50,227 nucleotides of DNA from Nocardioides sp. PD653-B2 (GTDB lineage Bacteria; Actinomycetota; Actinomycetes; Propionibacteriales; Nocardioidaceae), in contig NZ_BDJE01000029.1 of assembly GCF_002117935.1 (NCBI RefSeq), positions 1-50,227 of the forward strand, given 5' to 3'. Shown piece by piece: positions 1 through 8,690 of the stretch. Position 1 is the stretch's first letter. Every line of letters begins with the position of its first letter. Under the pieces are notes generated by a model. That model was not told the DNA's origin and made no database searches. It worked only from the letters and a program-made list of their open reading frames with translations. The translations under genes and the position numbers were made by a program.

Positions 1-117
1 GGTTTGGGACGGGGGGCGGCCCGGGGGTGTCAGAACAGCGCAATTGCGCGATTCGGACGGCCCCGGACGCCCCCCGGGGCAGAGAGCGTCACCCGAGGGA
101 GCCCGGGCGACGTTCGC
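1..117. other. Intergenic DNA at window edge
   Basis: No gene is supported here. A perfect 12-base palindrome lies at 38-49 (GCGCAATTGCGC) and a 7-bp hairpin at 60-80 (GCCCCGG/CCGGGGC). Either could act in termination of the minus-strand DUF3105 gene that stops at 118, but there is no T-tract, so this is only a suggestion. Confidence 0.4.
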
Positions 118-879
118 TCACAGGGCGCTGGGCTCGGGGGAGTCGAAGTAGGGGTACTTCTCCATGAAGGAGCTGAGCGCGGCGCCGCTGACCTCGGAGC
201 AGTACTGGAAGACCCCGACCTGCTTGGACGTGTCGGTCTCGCCCTGCCCGCCGATCGACCAGTGCGTGAAGGCGATGTGCTGGCCGTCGGGGAACTTCGC
301 GCCGCCCTCGTCGTCCGACGTCCACGGCACGGCGATGAACTTGTCGCGGAGGTCGTCGCCACCGCCGGAGAACTTCTCCGCGATGCCGCGGATCTCCTTC
401 ACGTCCGAGTCGCTGACGGTGTCGTCGTACCAGAGGATCGTGTAGCCGTGCTCGAGGTTGTGGACGAGCGCCTCGAGCGCGGGCCGGTCGTCGTCGCTGT
501 AGAACTTGCGCGCGAACGGGGCGGGGGCGACCCCGGCCTCGTTCCAGTGCGCGCCGAAGGCCGGCGGGGCCTGCTGGTAGTCGACGGTGGTCGGGTACGG
601 CACGTGGTTCTGGTTGCCTTCGGCCTTCTTGGTCGTGATCTTCTGGCAGACCGAGGCGGGGGCGCCGATGTCGCTGAGCGCGAGGTTGTCGAGGGCTCGT
701 CCGTCCCACCAGTCCTTGATCGGCTTGTACGCCGCGGCGCCGACGATGAGGACGGCGATCAGCAGGCAGACCCCGACGATGGCGAAGCCGCGCTTCTGGT
801 CGGCGCTCTTCTGCTTCTTGCGGATCTGGTCGATGACCGCCTGGCGGTCGGACTTTGCGGGCTTGGCCACAGTCGGCAT
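118..879 (-). CDS. DUF3105 membrane-anchored protein
   Basis: 253 residues. A charged cytoplasmic N-terminus (about 1-30) is followed by one hydrophobic segment (about 31-52) and an extracytoplasmic domain. That domain contains the family's conserved stretch around YPTTVDYQQAPPAFGAHW and the NLEHGYTILWYDD segment. These mark it as a DUF3105 protein, a family of unknown function common in Actinobacteria and often linked to copper or DUF305 genes. The orientation predicts a single-pass protein facing outwards. It lies 52 bp behind fbiB on the same strand, so it may be read through from the F420 genes, though nothing links it to that pathway. The start is the ATG at 879. Confidence 0.85.
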   Translation of the reverse strand: MPTVAKPAKSDRQAVIDQIRKKQKSADQKRGFAIVGVCLLIAVLIVGAAAYKPIKDWWDGRALDNLALSDIGAPASVCQKITTKKAEGNQNHVPYPTTVDYQQAPPAFGAHWNEAGVAPAPFARKFYSDDDRPALEALVHNLEHGYTILWYDDTVSDSDVKEIRGIAEKFSGGGDDLRDKFIAVPWTSDDEGGAKFPDGQHIAFTHWSIGGQGETDTSKQVGVFQYCSEVSGAALSSFMEKYPYFDSPEPSAL

Positions 880-931
880 TCCTCGATCGTGCGGTGCTCA
901 AGGCTGGTCAGCGGCAAAGTCTACGGGTGGG

Positions 932-1894
932 TCACAGGTGAGCAGGCCGCAACCGGAGATCGTTGGGCGAATCCGTCGCGTGGACGGCCCAGCCGTGGGC
1001 GAAGGCGAGCGCCGTGAGCGGACGGGCCATCCCCGGCGGGACGGTCACGACCAGGTCCTCGCCGTTCCTCCCGGACCGGGATGCGCGCAGGACGAGCACC
1101 TCGGTGATCGCGGCCGACAGCTCCTCCGGCGCTGCGGGCGCCCCGAAGGGCGCGCGGTCGGCCGGGTCGCCCTTGAGAGCGCGTACGACGGCCTCGCGGG
1201 CGCCGTAGCCGAACAGGTCACCGCCCTCCGGTCGCACCAGTGCGCCGGCACCGGGCCCGTCGTCGCCGGGCGGCAGCACCAGGTCGGCGCGGCCGCGGAG
1301 CACGGCGAAGGGCCGGCCGCCGAGCTTGCCCTGGGCCAGCTCGGCGACGCCCGCGATCTCGTCGGCGACGGCCGGGGCGGTCACGGCGAGCTCGTTGCCG
1401 TGCCCGTCGGTGCGGCCCGCGAAGTCCTCGGCGACCACGAGACCGGCGGCTCCGATCGCGATGTCGGTCTGTCCCTCGCGCCAGGCCCGGCCAGCGGTGT
1501 CGGTGACGACGACCGCGACGTTGCGCCCGGAGCGTCGGTGCAGCCCGGCGCGGATCGCCCGGGCGGAGGCGTCGGGGTCCTCGGGCAGCAGCACGACCGA
1601 CCCCTGCTCGACGTTCGAGTTGTCGATCCCGGCCGCGGCCAGGGTGAGCCCGTGACGGGTGCGCACGATCTGCGTCGCGCCGCGACGGGCGACGACCCGG
1701 AGCGTCTCGCCGGCCAGCGCGTCGTCGCGGGTGCCGGGGCGGACCCGTCCCTCGGCCTTGCTGACGACCTTGCTGGTGACGACGACGATGTCGCCGTCGG
1801 CGAGCTCGACGAGGGGGAGGATCAGCTCGACCAGGTCGTCGTCCGCCTGGATGTCGGGCGCCCCGTCGGGTGCCACGACCTCGATCCGGGTCAT
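932..1894 (-). CDS. fbiB: F420-0:gamma-glutamyl ligase, short FbiB/CofE type
   Basis: 320 residues. The N-terminal about 245 residues form a CofE-type ligase that adds L-glutamate to coenzyme F420-0 using GTP. Seen are VVTSKVVSKAEGR near the N-terminus, the AAAGIDNSNVEQGSVVLLPEDPD segment region, and DTAGRAWREGQTDIAIG. Mycobacterial FbiB is about 448 residues and carries a C-terminal FMN-binding nitroreductase domain. Here only about 75 residues follow the ligase, so that domain is absent or reduced to a remnant. The ATG start overlaps the fbiA stop by 4 bases (1891-1894), so the two are translationally coupled. The ligase role is well supported; the dehydro-F420 reductase role is not. Confidence 0.9.
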   Translation of the reverse strand: MTRIEVVAPDGAPDIQADDDLVELILPLVELADGDIVVVTSKVVSKAEGRVRPGTRDDALAGETLRVVARRGATQIVRTRHGLTLAAAGIDNSNVEQGSVVLLPEDPDASARAIRAGLHRRSGRNVAVVVTDTAGRAWREGQTDIAIGAAGLVVAEDFAGRTDGHGNELAVTAPAVADEIAGVAELAQGKLGGRPFAVLRGRADLVLPPGDDGPGAGALVRPEGGDLFGYGAREAVVRALKGDPADRAPFGAPAAPEELSAAITEVLVLRASRSGRNGEDLVVTVPPGMARPLTALAFAHGWAVHATDSPNDLRLRPAHL

Positions 1895-2889
1895 CCGCGG
1901 GCCAGCTCGGCGGCGGCGGCGGCCATGGCGGCGGTGGCGTCGTGGTCGGTCATCATCAGCGGCACGGCGCGGCAGGCGATCCCGCCCGCGCGGACCCGGT
2001 CGACCTGGTCGGCGTCGCGTTCGTCGACCAGCCAGCCGTCGAGGACCCCGCCGTCCGAGCGCGCGCCGTAGTGGAGGCCGACCCCGGCGGCGCTGACCTC
2101 GACGCCGATCGAGGTGAGCATCTGCTCGGCCATGCCGCGCACGTGCGTGCCGCCCACGATGGGGGAGAGGCCCACGACCGGGGCACGGGTCGCGACCAGC
2201 GCCTCACGCACCCGGGGCACTCCGAGGATGGTGCCCACCGAGACGACGGGGTTGGACGGCGGCAGGATCACCAGGTCGGCGTCGGTGATCGCATCGATCA
2301 CCCCCGGACCCGGGGTGGCCTCGTCGAGACCGACCACCACCACGGTCTCGGCGGGGACGGCCGCGCGCAACCGCACCCAGTACTCCTGGAAGTGCACGAC
2401 CCGGCGCCCGCTGGGCGACTCGGGGTCGGCGATCGCGACGTGGGTCTCGACCCGGTCGTCGGTCATCGGCAGGAGGCGGACGCCCGGCTGCCAGCGGTTG
2501 CAGAGCGCCTCGGTGACCTGCGAGAGCGGGAACCCGGCGTCGAGCATCTGGGTCCGCACGAGGTGCGTGGCGATGTCCCGGTCGCCGAGGCCGAACCACG
2601 TCGGCTCCACGCCGTACGCCGCGAGCTCGGTCTTGACGCTCCACGTCTCGTCGCGGCGTCCCCAGCCGCGCTCGAGGTCGATGCCGTCGCCGAGCGTGTA
2701 CATCACGGTGTCGAGGTCGGGGCACACCTTGAGCCCGTGGACCCAGATGTCGTCGGCCGTGTTGGCGACCACCGTGACCGCGGCGTCGGGCCCGGCACCG
2801 GGCAGCCGACCGGTCGCGATGGCGTGCAGGAGGCCCTGGAGGAACCGGGCGCCGCCCATCCCTCCCGAGAGCACCGTGATGTTCTGCAT
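1891..2889 (-). CDS. fbiA: 2-phospho-L-lactate transferase (FbiA/CofD)
   Basis: 332 residues from the ATG at 2889, giving an N-terminus MQNITVLSGGMGGARFLQGL. This carries the glycine-rich start typical of CofD/FbiA. An upstream in-frame start at 2955 would add 22 proline- and arginine-rich residues that do not look like the family. The enzyme moves the phospholactyl (or phosphoenolpyruvyl) group from the activated guanylyl donor to the deazaflavin Fo, making F420-0 or its dehydro form. Further family signals are NTADDIWVHGLKVCPDLDTVMYTL and VILPPSNPVVSVGTIL. It is divergent from whiB2 and coupled to fbiB, the arrangement I recall from mycobacteria. Confidence 0.95.
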   Translation of the reverse strand: MQNITVLSGGMGGARFLQGLLHAIATGRLPGAGPDAAVTVVANTADDIWVHGLKVCPDLDTVMYTLGDGIDLERGWGRRDETWSVKTELAAYGVEPTWFGLGDRDIATHLVRTQMLDAGFPLSQVTEALCNRWQPGVRLLPMTDDRVETHVAIADPESPSGRRVVHFQEYWVRLRAAVPAETVVVVGLDEATPGPGVIDAITDADLVILPPSNPVVSVGTILGVPRVREALVATRAPVVGLSPIVGGTHVRGMAEQMLTSIGVEVSAAGVGLHYGARSDGGVLDGWLVDERDADQVDRVRAGGIACRAVPLMMTDHDATAAMAAAAAELARG

Positions 2890-2968
2890 GCGGATACCTT
2901 GCCGCACGCCTGCGTGCCGCTCGGGAGGGGGAGGCGGTCCGAGGGAGACCGCCATAGCAGATGCGGGG

Positions 2969-2998
2969 TTGACTTTCGGGGTACGACAGGCATGTAAT
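2969..2998 (+). promoter_or_regulatory. Candidate promoter of whiB2
   Basis: TTGACT at 2969-2974 and TGTAAT at 2993-2998 are separated by 18 nt. This is an unusually good sigma-70-like match in such GC-rich DNA. It lies in the divergent gap between fbiA and whiB2 and would give a leader of roughly 110 nt for the GTG start at 3117. Confidence 0.45.
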
Positions 2999-3116
2999 TC
3001 CCACAGTGTCGTTCACGTTTTCCACGCGACGAGGTCGGTCCCGATTCCCCGGGGGTCCGGGTCGCGACGACAAACGCGGATGTGGGAGCAACAACCGGGT
3101 CGAAAGGGCGAGTGCC

Positions 3117-3371
3117 GTGAGAGAACTCTTTCTCCTCGACGGGGACGCCGAGGAAGCGGGATGGCAGGACCGTGCGCTGTGCGCACAGACCGACCCCGAG
3201 GCGTTCTTCCCCGAAAAGGGAGGGTCGACGAGGGAGGCCAAGAAGGTCTGCCTCACGTGCGAGGTCCGAGACGACTGTCTCGAGTCCGCACTCATGAACG
3301 ACGAACGGTTCGGCATCTGGGGTGGTCTCTCCGAGCGGGAGCGCCGCAAGCTGAAGAAGCGCGCCGTCTGA
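3117..3371 (+). CDS. whiB2: WhiB2/WhmD-type iron-sulfur transcription factor
   Basis: 84 residues from the GTG at 3117, which has a purine-rich AAAGGGCGAG upstream. Earlier in-frame starts (3006) add a non-conserved arginine-rich tail. Four cysteines (ALCAQ, then VCLTCEVRDDC) bind the [4Fe-4S] cluster, followed by the G-I-W-G-G turn and the basic SERERRKLKKR DNA-binding tail. The core WQDRALCAQTDPEAFFPEKGG region closely resembles WhmD/WhiB2, which controls septation and sporulation-type cell division together with the principal sigma factor. The neighbourhood (divergent fbiA-fbiB) agrees with WhiB2. A hairpin terminator follows at 3391-3427. Confidence 0.95.
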   Translation: MRELFLLDGDAEEAGWQDRALCAQTDPEAFFPEKGGSTREAKKVCLTCEVRDDCLESALMNDERFGIWGGLSERERRKLKKRAV

Positions 3372-3390
3372 CGCACGACTGACCGCCACC

Positions 3391-3427
3391 GGCGAAGGCG
3401 TCCCGCTCGTGTCGGGACGCCCTCGCC
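3391..3427 (+). terminator. Hairpin terminator after whiB2
   Basis: 15-bp stem with a single A-C mismatch around a 7-nt loop (arms 3391-3405 and 3413-3427). It lies 20 bases after the whiB2 stop. There is no T-tract, as is common in GC-rich actinobacteria. Confidence 0.6.
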
Positions 3428-3484
3428 GAGGACGGTTCCGCGTCAAGTCGGCTTCTCACCCGCGCCCGGTTACTGTTCGGGATC

Positions 3485-6340
3485 GTGGTTTCTTCGGTGT
3501 CGGCACTGCTCGTCAGTCACGACGGTGGTCGCTGGCTCCCCGCCGTCATCGACGGCCTGCGCGCGCAGCGGGTCCCAGTGGACGCGGTCGTCGCCGTCGA
3601 CACCGGCAGCAAGGACGAGAGCGCGAACCTCCTCGAGGAGGCGTTCGGCGACGTCGCCCGGGTGCCGGCCTCGACGTCCTTCCCCGCCGCCGTCGACATC
3701 GCCCTCGGTCGCCTTCGCGACCACGGCTCCACCAGCGCGTGGGTCTGGATCCTCCACGACGACGCCAACCCCGACCCGGGCGCGCTCGAGGCCCTGCTCG
3801 CGGCCGCCGAGTCGGACCCGACCGCCGACGTCCTCGGGCCCAAGCTGCGCGAGTGGCCGTCGCTGAAGCGGCTGCTCGAGCTCGGCGTCACCATCTCCGG
3901 CACCGGTCGGCGCGAGACCGGCCTCGAGCGCGGGGAGTACGACCAGGGCCAGCACGACGAGGTCCGCGAGGTGCTCGCGGTCAACACCGCCGGCATGCTC
4001 GTGCGCCGGTCCGTGCTCGAGGAGCTCGGCGGCTTCGACGCCCAGCTGCCGATCTTCGGCAACGACCTCGACTTCGGCTGGCGGGCCGCCACGGCCGGCC
4101 ACCGCACGCTGATCGTCCCGGCCGCGGTCGTCTTCCACGCCGAGGCCGCCCACCGCGGCGCCCGGCGTACGCCGCTGACCGGTCGGCACACCCACTACCA
4201 GGAGCGCCGCGCCGCGCTCTACACCCTGCTCGCCAACGCCCGCCGCCGGTCGCTGCCCTGGTTGGTGGTCCGGCTGGTGTTCGGCACCTTGCTGCGGATG
4301 CTCGGCTTCCTCGTCGTCCGGTCGGTCGGCGAGGCGCTCGACGACCTGGCGGCGCTGCTCTCCCTCTACTCGCGCCCCGGCCAGATCCGCGCCGCCCGCC
4401 GCGAGCGCCGCGCGCTCGAGCGCGCCGACCAGGAGCACGTACGCCGGCTGCTCTCGCCGTGGTGGGTGCCCTACCGGCACGGGCTCGACTTCCTCGGTGA
4501 CCTGGTGGCCGCGGCCACCAACCAGGCCCAGGACGTCGCCGAGCGCCGCCGGGCCGCGGCCGCCGAGCACGCTCCGGCGAGCGCGGCGAGCCGACCGCGC
4601 ACCGACGAGGACGAGCTGCTCTCGGAGGACACCGGCTTCGTCGCCCGCTTCCTGACCAACCCGGTCGCGCTGGCCCTGGCCCTCGTCGTGGTGCTCGCGT
4701 TCGTCGCGGCCCGTGGTGCCTTCGACTCGATCTCCGGCGGCGGGCTGTCCCCGGCGCCTGCCGATGCCGCCACCTGGTGGCGCCTCCACGTCGAGACGTG
4801 GCACCCGCTCGGCACCGGGACCGCCGTGCCGGCTCCGGCGTACGTCGCCCCGCTCGCGCTGCTGGCCACCCTGCTCGGCGGGAGCGCGTCGGCCGCGGTG
4901 TCGGCACTCTTCGTGCTGGCCGTCCCGCTCGGCCTCTGGGGCGCCTGGCGGTTCCTGCGGGTGGTCGGCCGGCTCGCGACCCCGGCCGGTGCGCCGCGCT
5001 GGGCGCTGCTGTGGGGCGCGACCACCTGGGCGCTCGTGCCGGTCGTGAGCGGCGCGTGGGGCGACGGCAGGTTCGGCGTGGTCGCGGTGGCCGCGGCGCT
5101 GCCCTGGCTGGCGCACGCCTCCCTCGGCTTCGCCGACCCCGACCCGGACCGCCGGTGGCGGGCCGCCTGGCGTGCGGGTCTGCTGCTCACCCTGGCCGCG
5201 GCGTTCGCCCCCGTCCTGTGGATCCTCGCCGCGCTGCTCGGGCTGGTCGTCGTCGGTGCGGCCGCGGCCGTCGTGCGCGGCGCGGTCCGCGACCGCTCGG
5301 TCTGGGGTCCGCCCGCGCTCGCCCTGGCGCTCGGGCCGCTCCTCCTGTCGCCGTGGTGGATGCCGGCGATCCAGCGCGGGGCGGCCGAGGGCCTCGTGCT
5401 CGACGTGGGCCGGTTGCCGATGCCGGACATCGACGCGCTCGACCTCGCCACCGGCCGGCTCGCCGAGCTGGGCGCACCGTGGTGGCTCGGCGCCGTCGTG
5501 GCCGTCCTGGCGCTGCTCGCCCTGCTCCCACGGACGACCCGGATCCCCGTCCTGGTGTGCTGGATCGTCGCCCTCGTGGCGGCGGTGCTCGCCGCCGGTC
5601 TCGGCACCGTGTCGGTCGCGCTCGCGGCGGCCACGGTCGACGCGGGGCTGGGTGCGCTCGTGGTCGTGCTCCAGGGTGCGCTCGTCGTCGCGGCGACGCT
5701 GGGTGCGGTCGGCATGGCCCGCGATCTGCACTCCTGGCGACGCGTCGTGGCCGCGGCCCTCGTGGCCGCGGCGGCCGTGGTCCCCCTCGCCGGCCTGGGT
5801 TGGTGGGTCGCCGGCCCCGACGACGCGATCGCCGACGGCATCGACACCGACATCCCCGTCTACATGGTGCAGACCTCCGAGGAAGGACCCGCCCACGGGA
5901 TCCTGGTCGTCCGCGGCAGCGTGGACGAGGGCCTGACCTACTCCGTGCGCCGCGGTGACGGCGTCACCCTCGGTGAGGACGAGATCCTCGCCCTGACCGC
6001 GCAGGACGAGTCCTTCACGGCCGAGGTGCGTGCGCTCGTGTCGCGCCCGACCCCCGACGTGGTCGACGCGCTGGGTGCGAGCGGCATCGAGTACGTCGTG
6101 CTGCCCTCGCCCGCCGACGGCGAGGTCGCGTCGGTGCTCGACGCAGCGGCCGGGCTCGTCCAGGCGAGCGCCGCCGACCGCACCACCCGGGCCTGGCAGG
6201 TCGACCGCCCGCTCGACGGGTCGAGCCTCGACGGTGCGACCTCGTGGCTGCGCGTGGTGCTCCTGGTGCTGCAGGGCATCGGGGTCGTGGTGGTCGCCGT
6301 GCTCTGCCTGCCCACCACGAACCGGAGGCGAGAGTCATGA
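3485..6340 (+). CDS. Large membrane GT2 glycosyltransferase
   Basis: 951 residues from a GTG at 3485. Residues about 5-250 form a family 2 glycosyltransferase: the opening SALLVSHDGGRWLP, DTGSKDES, the nucleotide/metal-binding WILHDDANPDP and the acceptor-side GNDLDFGWRAATAGH. A long multi-pass membrane region follows (about 260-780, with many Leu/Ala/Val segments), then a soluble extracytoplasmic portion and a last membrane helix near the C-terminus. Such proteins resemble cell-wall rhamnosyl or galactosyl transferases extended by a membrane module. The gene overlaps the DUF5719 start by 4 bases (ATGA at 6337), suggesting that the two products act together at the envelope. The donor sugar cannot be told from sequence. 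Confidence 0.85.
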   Translation: MVSSVSALLVSHDGGRWLPAVIDGLRAQRVPVDAVVAVDTGSKDESANLLEEAFGDVARVPASTSFPAAVDIALGRLRDHGSTSAWVWILHDDANPDPGALEALLAAAESDPTADVLGPKLREWPSLKRLLELGVTISGTGRRETGLERGEYDQGQHDEVREVLAVNTAGMLVRRSVLEELGGFDAQLPIFGNDLDFGWRAATAGHRTLIVPAAVVFHAEAAHRGARRTPLTGRHTHYQERRAALYTLLANARRRSLPWLVVRLVFGTLLRMLGFLVVRSVGEALDDLAALLSLYSRPGQIRAARRERRALERADQEHVRRLLSPWWVPYRHGLDFLGDLVAAATNQAQDVAERRRAAAAEHAPASAASRPRTDEDELLSEDTGFVARFLTNPVALALALVVVLAFVAARGAFDSISGGGLSPAPADAATWWRLHVETWHPLGTGTAVPAPAYVAPLALLATLLGGSASAAVSALFVLAVPLGLWGAWRFLRVVGRLATPAGAPRWALLWGATTWALVPVVSGAWGDGRFGVVAVAAALPWLAHASLGFADPDPDRRWRAAWRAGLLLTLAAAFAPVLWILAALLGLVVVGAAAAVVRGAVRDRSVWGPPALALALGPLLLSPWWMPAIQRGAAEGLVLDVGRLPMPDIDALDLATGRLAELGAPWWLGAVVAVLALLALLPRTTRIPVLVCWIVALVAAVLAAGLGTVSVALAAATVDAGLGALVVVLQGALVVAATLGAVGMARDLHSWRRVVAAALVAAAAVVPLAGLGWWVAGPDDAIADGIDTDIPVYMVQTSEEGPAHGILVVRGSVDEGLTYSVRRGDGVTLGEDEILALTAQDESFTAEVRALVSRPTPDVVDALGASGIEYVVLPSPADGEVASVLDAAAGLVQASAADRTTRAWQVDRPLDGSSLDGATSWLRVVLLVLQGIGVVVVAVLCLPTTNRRRES

Positions 6341-7740
6341 GCCACGCCGCTCCCGGGCGCCGCTCCGCCACCCGGCGCACCCGCTTCAACCCGACCACCC
6401 TGCTGGCCGTCGTGCTCCCGGTGCTGACGGCGCTCGCGCTGGTCTCCGTGCGCCCCGGCGCGACCGGCGAGACCACCGGCCCGCCGACCCGCACCGACCT
6501 GACGACGGCCACCGTCGTGTGTCCTGCCCCGATGGAGGGGGCGCCCGACGTGGCGTTGACCAGCAGTGCCGACGGGGTCGACGGCGACGTCCGGGTCGGC
6601 CTCGGCGACAAGACGACCAGGGCCCGGGTGACCTCGGGGCAGGTCACCACCGTCGGCCGGGGCGACGGTCCGGCCGCCGTGGTCGGCGAGGACGAGACGG
6701 CTCCCGGGCTGGCCGCAGCCCGGTTCGGCGACCGCGAGACGGCGGCCATGGGCTGCGTCGCGCCGGCACCGGTCTCGTGGTTCACGGGTGTCGGGGCCGG
6801 CGCCGGACACACCTCGGTGCTCGAGCTGGTCAACCCGGACTCCGGCACCGCCGTCGCCGACATCACCGTCTACGGGCGCGCCGGTGTCATCGACGTCCCC
6901 CAGCTGCGCGGCGTCTCGGTGTCCGGTGGCACCAGCGTGCGGCTCGACCTGGCGTCGATCGTGCCGCGGCGCGACGAGCTGGCCATCCAGGTCGTGGCCT
7001 CCCGCGGGCGGCTCGGCTCGACGGTGCTCGACCGCTACGACGAGGTCGGCGCCGCCGAGCTGACCCAGGACTGGCTCCCCGCGCAGGCCGGCCCCGCGAC
7101 CTCGACCACCCTGATGGGCCTGGCCCCCGGCCAGGGCCGGCGCACGCTGGTGCTCGCGAACAGCAGCGACGACGAGGTGCGCGCCCGGCTGCAGGTCGTC
7201 ACCGAGGAGTCGGTCTTCGCGCCCGAGGGCGTGCCCGAAATCCGGATCGCGCCCCAGAGCGTGCAGCGGGTCTCGCTGTCGAGCGAGCTGGGGCCGGCCG
7301 TCGAGGACGGCGCGATCGGGGTCCGGCTGGCCTCCTCCGGGCCGATCACCGCCACCCTCCGGTCCTACGTCGGGCACGACCTGTCGCACGCGGTGCCCGC
7401 CGACGTCGTCGAGACCTCGGCCACCGTGCTGCTGCCCGAGGGCGCGAAGGGAGACGAGAAGTCCGTGCTCCTCGCCGGGGCGACCAACGCCGGGGACGTG
7501 ACGGTCACGTCGCGGAGCGCGTCGGGTGCCGAGCTGGACAGCACCAAGGTCGAGATCTCGCCGAACCGCGGCGTCGTGGTGCCGCTGCCCGACGGCGCGG
7601 TGCTCGTGACCATCACGCCGGCGCGGACCGTCGTCACGGGCAGCGCGATGGTCAGCGGCCGGTCCGGTGCCGCGGTGCTGCCGCTGCGCCGGCCGGTGCT
7701 CAGCGGCCTGATCCCCGCCGTACGGCCCGGTCTTCCCTAG
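6337..7740 (+). CDS. DUF5719 secreted or membrane-anchored protein
   Basis: 467 residues from the ATG at 6337, which overlaps the stop of the glycosyltransferase. A basic N-terminus (RRSATRRTRFN) precedes one hydrophobic segment (about 20-38), and the rest is predicted outside the membrane. It is rich in Thr, Ser, Val and Gly, with repeated beta-strand-like segments such as VLELVNPDSGTAVADITVYG. The family (DUF5719) regularly follows the large GT2 protein in Actinobacteria. Its function is unknown; I infer a partner role in glycan assembly from translational coupling only. It ends 6 bases from the convergent stop of the next gene. Confidence 0.8.
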   Translation: MSHAAPGRRSATRRTRFNPTTLLAVVLPVLTALALVSVRPGATGETTGPPTRTDLTTATVVCPAPMEGAPDVALTSSADGVDGDVRVGLGDKTTRARVTSGQVTTVGRGDGPAAVVGEDETAPGLAAARFGDRETAAMGCVAPAPVSWFTGVGAGAGHTSVLELVNPDSGTAVADITVYGRAGVIDVPQLRGVSVSGGTSVRLDLASIVPRRDELAIQVVASRGRLGSTVLDRYDEVGAAELTQDWLPAQAGPATSTTLMGLAPGQGRRTLVLANSSDDEVRARLQVVTEESVFAPEGVPEIRIAPQSVQRVSLSSELGPAVEDGAIGVRLASSGPITATLRSYVGHDLSHAVPADVVETSATVLLPEGAKGDEKSVLLAGATNAGDVTVTSRSASGAELDSTKVEISPNRGVVVPLPDGAVLVTITPARTVVTGSAMVSGRSGAAVLPLRRPVLSGLIPAVRPGLP

Positions 7741-7746
7741 CCGCTC

Positions 7747-8199
7747 CTAGTCGCCGCTGTCGTAGCGCGGGTCGACCAGGTCGGCGTCGATGCCGAGCAG
7801 CTCGGCGACCTGCTCGACCACGATGGTCAGCACCATCGCCTCGAGGTCGGTGCGGCTCTCGCAGCGGTGCTCGATGGGACGGCGGAACAGCACGATCCGG
7901 GTCGGGTTCGCGCCGGTGCCACGGACCAGCGACGACAGCGGGACGGTGCCGGCCGTCCAGTCGTCGGGGATCTGCGGCGCGTCCTCGACGGCGTACTCGA
8001 CCAGGCCGAGCCGGTCCTGCCAGCGCTCCTCGATCTCGGTCACGATCCCGAGCGCGAGGTCGTCGAACCGCTCCCGGGCGGTGCGCAGCTCGGGCACTCC
8101 GGGCGTCGCCGGGACGACCGCCGGACCGCGCATGCCCCGGCCGCGCCGGTCCCGCACCCGACGCTTCGCGGGCCCGCCCTCGGGCCTGGTGTCGTCCAC
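7747..8199 (-). CDS. Zincin-like metallopeptidase family protein, active site lost
   Basis: 150 residues. The C-terminal two thirds match the small zincin-like peptidase family (PF06262 type): an acidic region, then RIVLFRRPIEHRCESRTDLEAMV and a final GIDADLVDP. Active members have an HExxH helix just before the last glycine. Here the equivalent is EQVAELLGID, so both zinc histidines are replaced by Glu and the catalytic Glu by Gln. It is therefore unlikely to be a zinc protease and may have become a binding or regulatory protein. The N-terminal about 30 residues are Arg/Gly-rich. From memory the same gene lies between whiB2 and the DUF3499 gene in mycobacteria. Confidence 0.8.
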   Translation of the reverse strand: MDDTRPEGGPAKRRVRDRRGRGMRGPAVVPATPGVPELRTARERFDDLALGIVTEIEERWQDRLGLVEYAVEDAPQIPDDWTAGTVPLSSLVRGTGANPTRIVLFRRPIEHRCESRTDLEAMVLTIVVEQVAELLGIDADLVDPRYDSGD

Positions 8200-8248
8200 G
8201 CCGCGAGCCTAATCGGACACGGCCTGCCCGGCGGGTACCGTCTGCCGC

Positions 8249-8608
8249 GTGAGTCCTGCCCGCCGCTGTTCGCGCACCGCCTGCAGTCGGGCGGCGATCT
8301 GCACGTTGACCTACGTCTACGCGGACCAGACGGCGGTGCTCGGGCCCCTCGCGACGTACGCCGAGCCGCACGCCTACGACCTCTGTGACACCCACAGCGA
8401 ACGGCTCTCGGCGCCCCGCGGCTGGGAGGTCCTGCGCCTGGCTCCGGACCCGGGCGCGCAGGGACCGTCGACCGACGACCTGCTCGCCCTCGCCGACGCG
8501 GTCCGCGAGGCCGGCCGTCCGGCACCCGTCGCGCGCGTCGCCCCGGTCGACGAGACCGGCCGCGAGACCACGCGGCGCGGCCACCTGCGGGTCCTCAGCA
8601 GCGACTGA
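8249..8608 (+). CDS. DUF3499 protein
   Basis: 119 residues from a GTG at 8249. Cys7, Cys12 and Cys18 at the N-terminus and the later DLCDTHSERL look like a small zinc- or cluster-binding fold. The segment ATLTYVYADQTAVLGPLA and its close variants are the family hallmark; here it reads CTLTYVYADQTAVLGPLATY. DUF3499 proteins are actinobacterial and of unknown function. It lies just upstream of manB, as in mycobacteria, and is divergent from the degenerate zincin gene, with only 49 bp for both promoters. Confidence 0.85.
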   Translation: MSPARRCSRTACSRAAICTLTYVYADQTAVLGPLATYAEPHAYDLCDTHSERLSAPRGWEVLRLAPDPGAQGPSTDDLLALADAVREAGRPAPVARVAPVDETGRETTRRGHLRVLSSD

Positions 8609-8615
8609 GCCGCCC

Positions 8616-8648
8616 GGTCTCGACACGCTCCGTCGCTTGCTCGACCAC
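8616..8648. repeat. Half copy of palindromic repeat family A
   Basis: GGTCTCGACACGCTC followed by TTGCTCGACCACC resembles the right arm of the complete elements at 15765-15844 and 22644-22767 (GGTCTCGATACGC ... CTACTCGACC). The left arm is missing. It lies between the DUF3499 gene and manB. Confidence 0.55.
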
Positions 8649-8690
8649 CGTCGGTGGGTCCGCCGGCGCGTCCCCACTACTCTTCGAGGC

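Noticed and set aside
3470..5896. Long open frame antisense to the GT2 gene
   Set aside because: No recognisable domain, and low-complexity Arg/Glu/Gly composition; the plus strand carries a clear glycosyltransferase.
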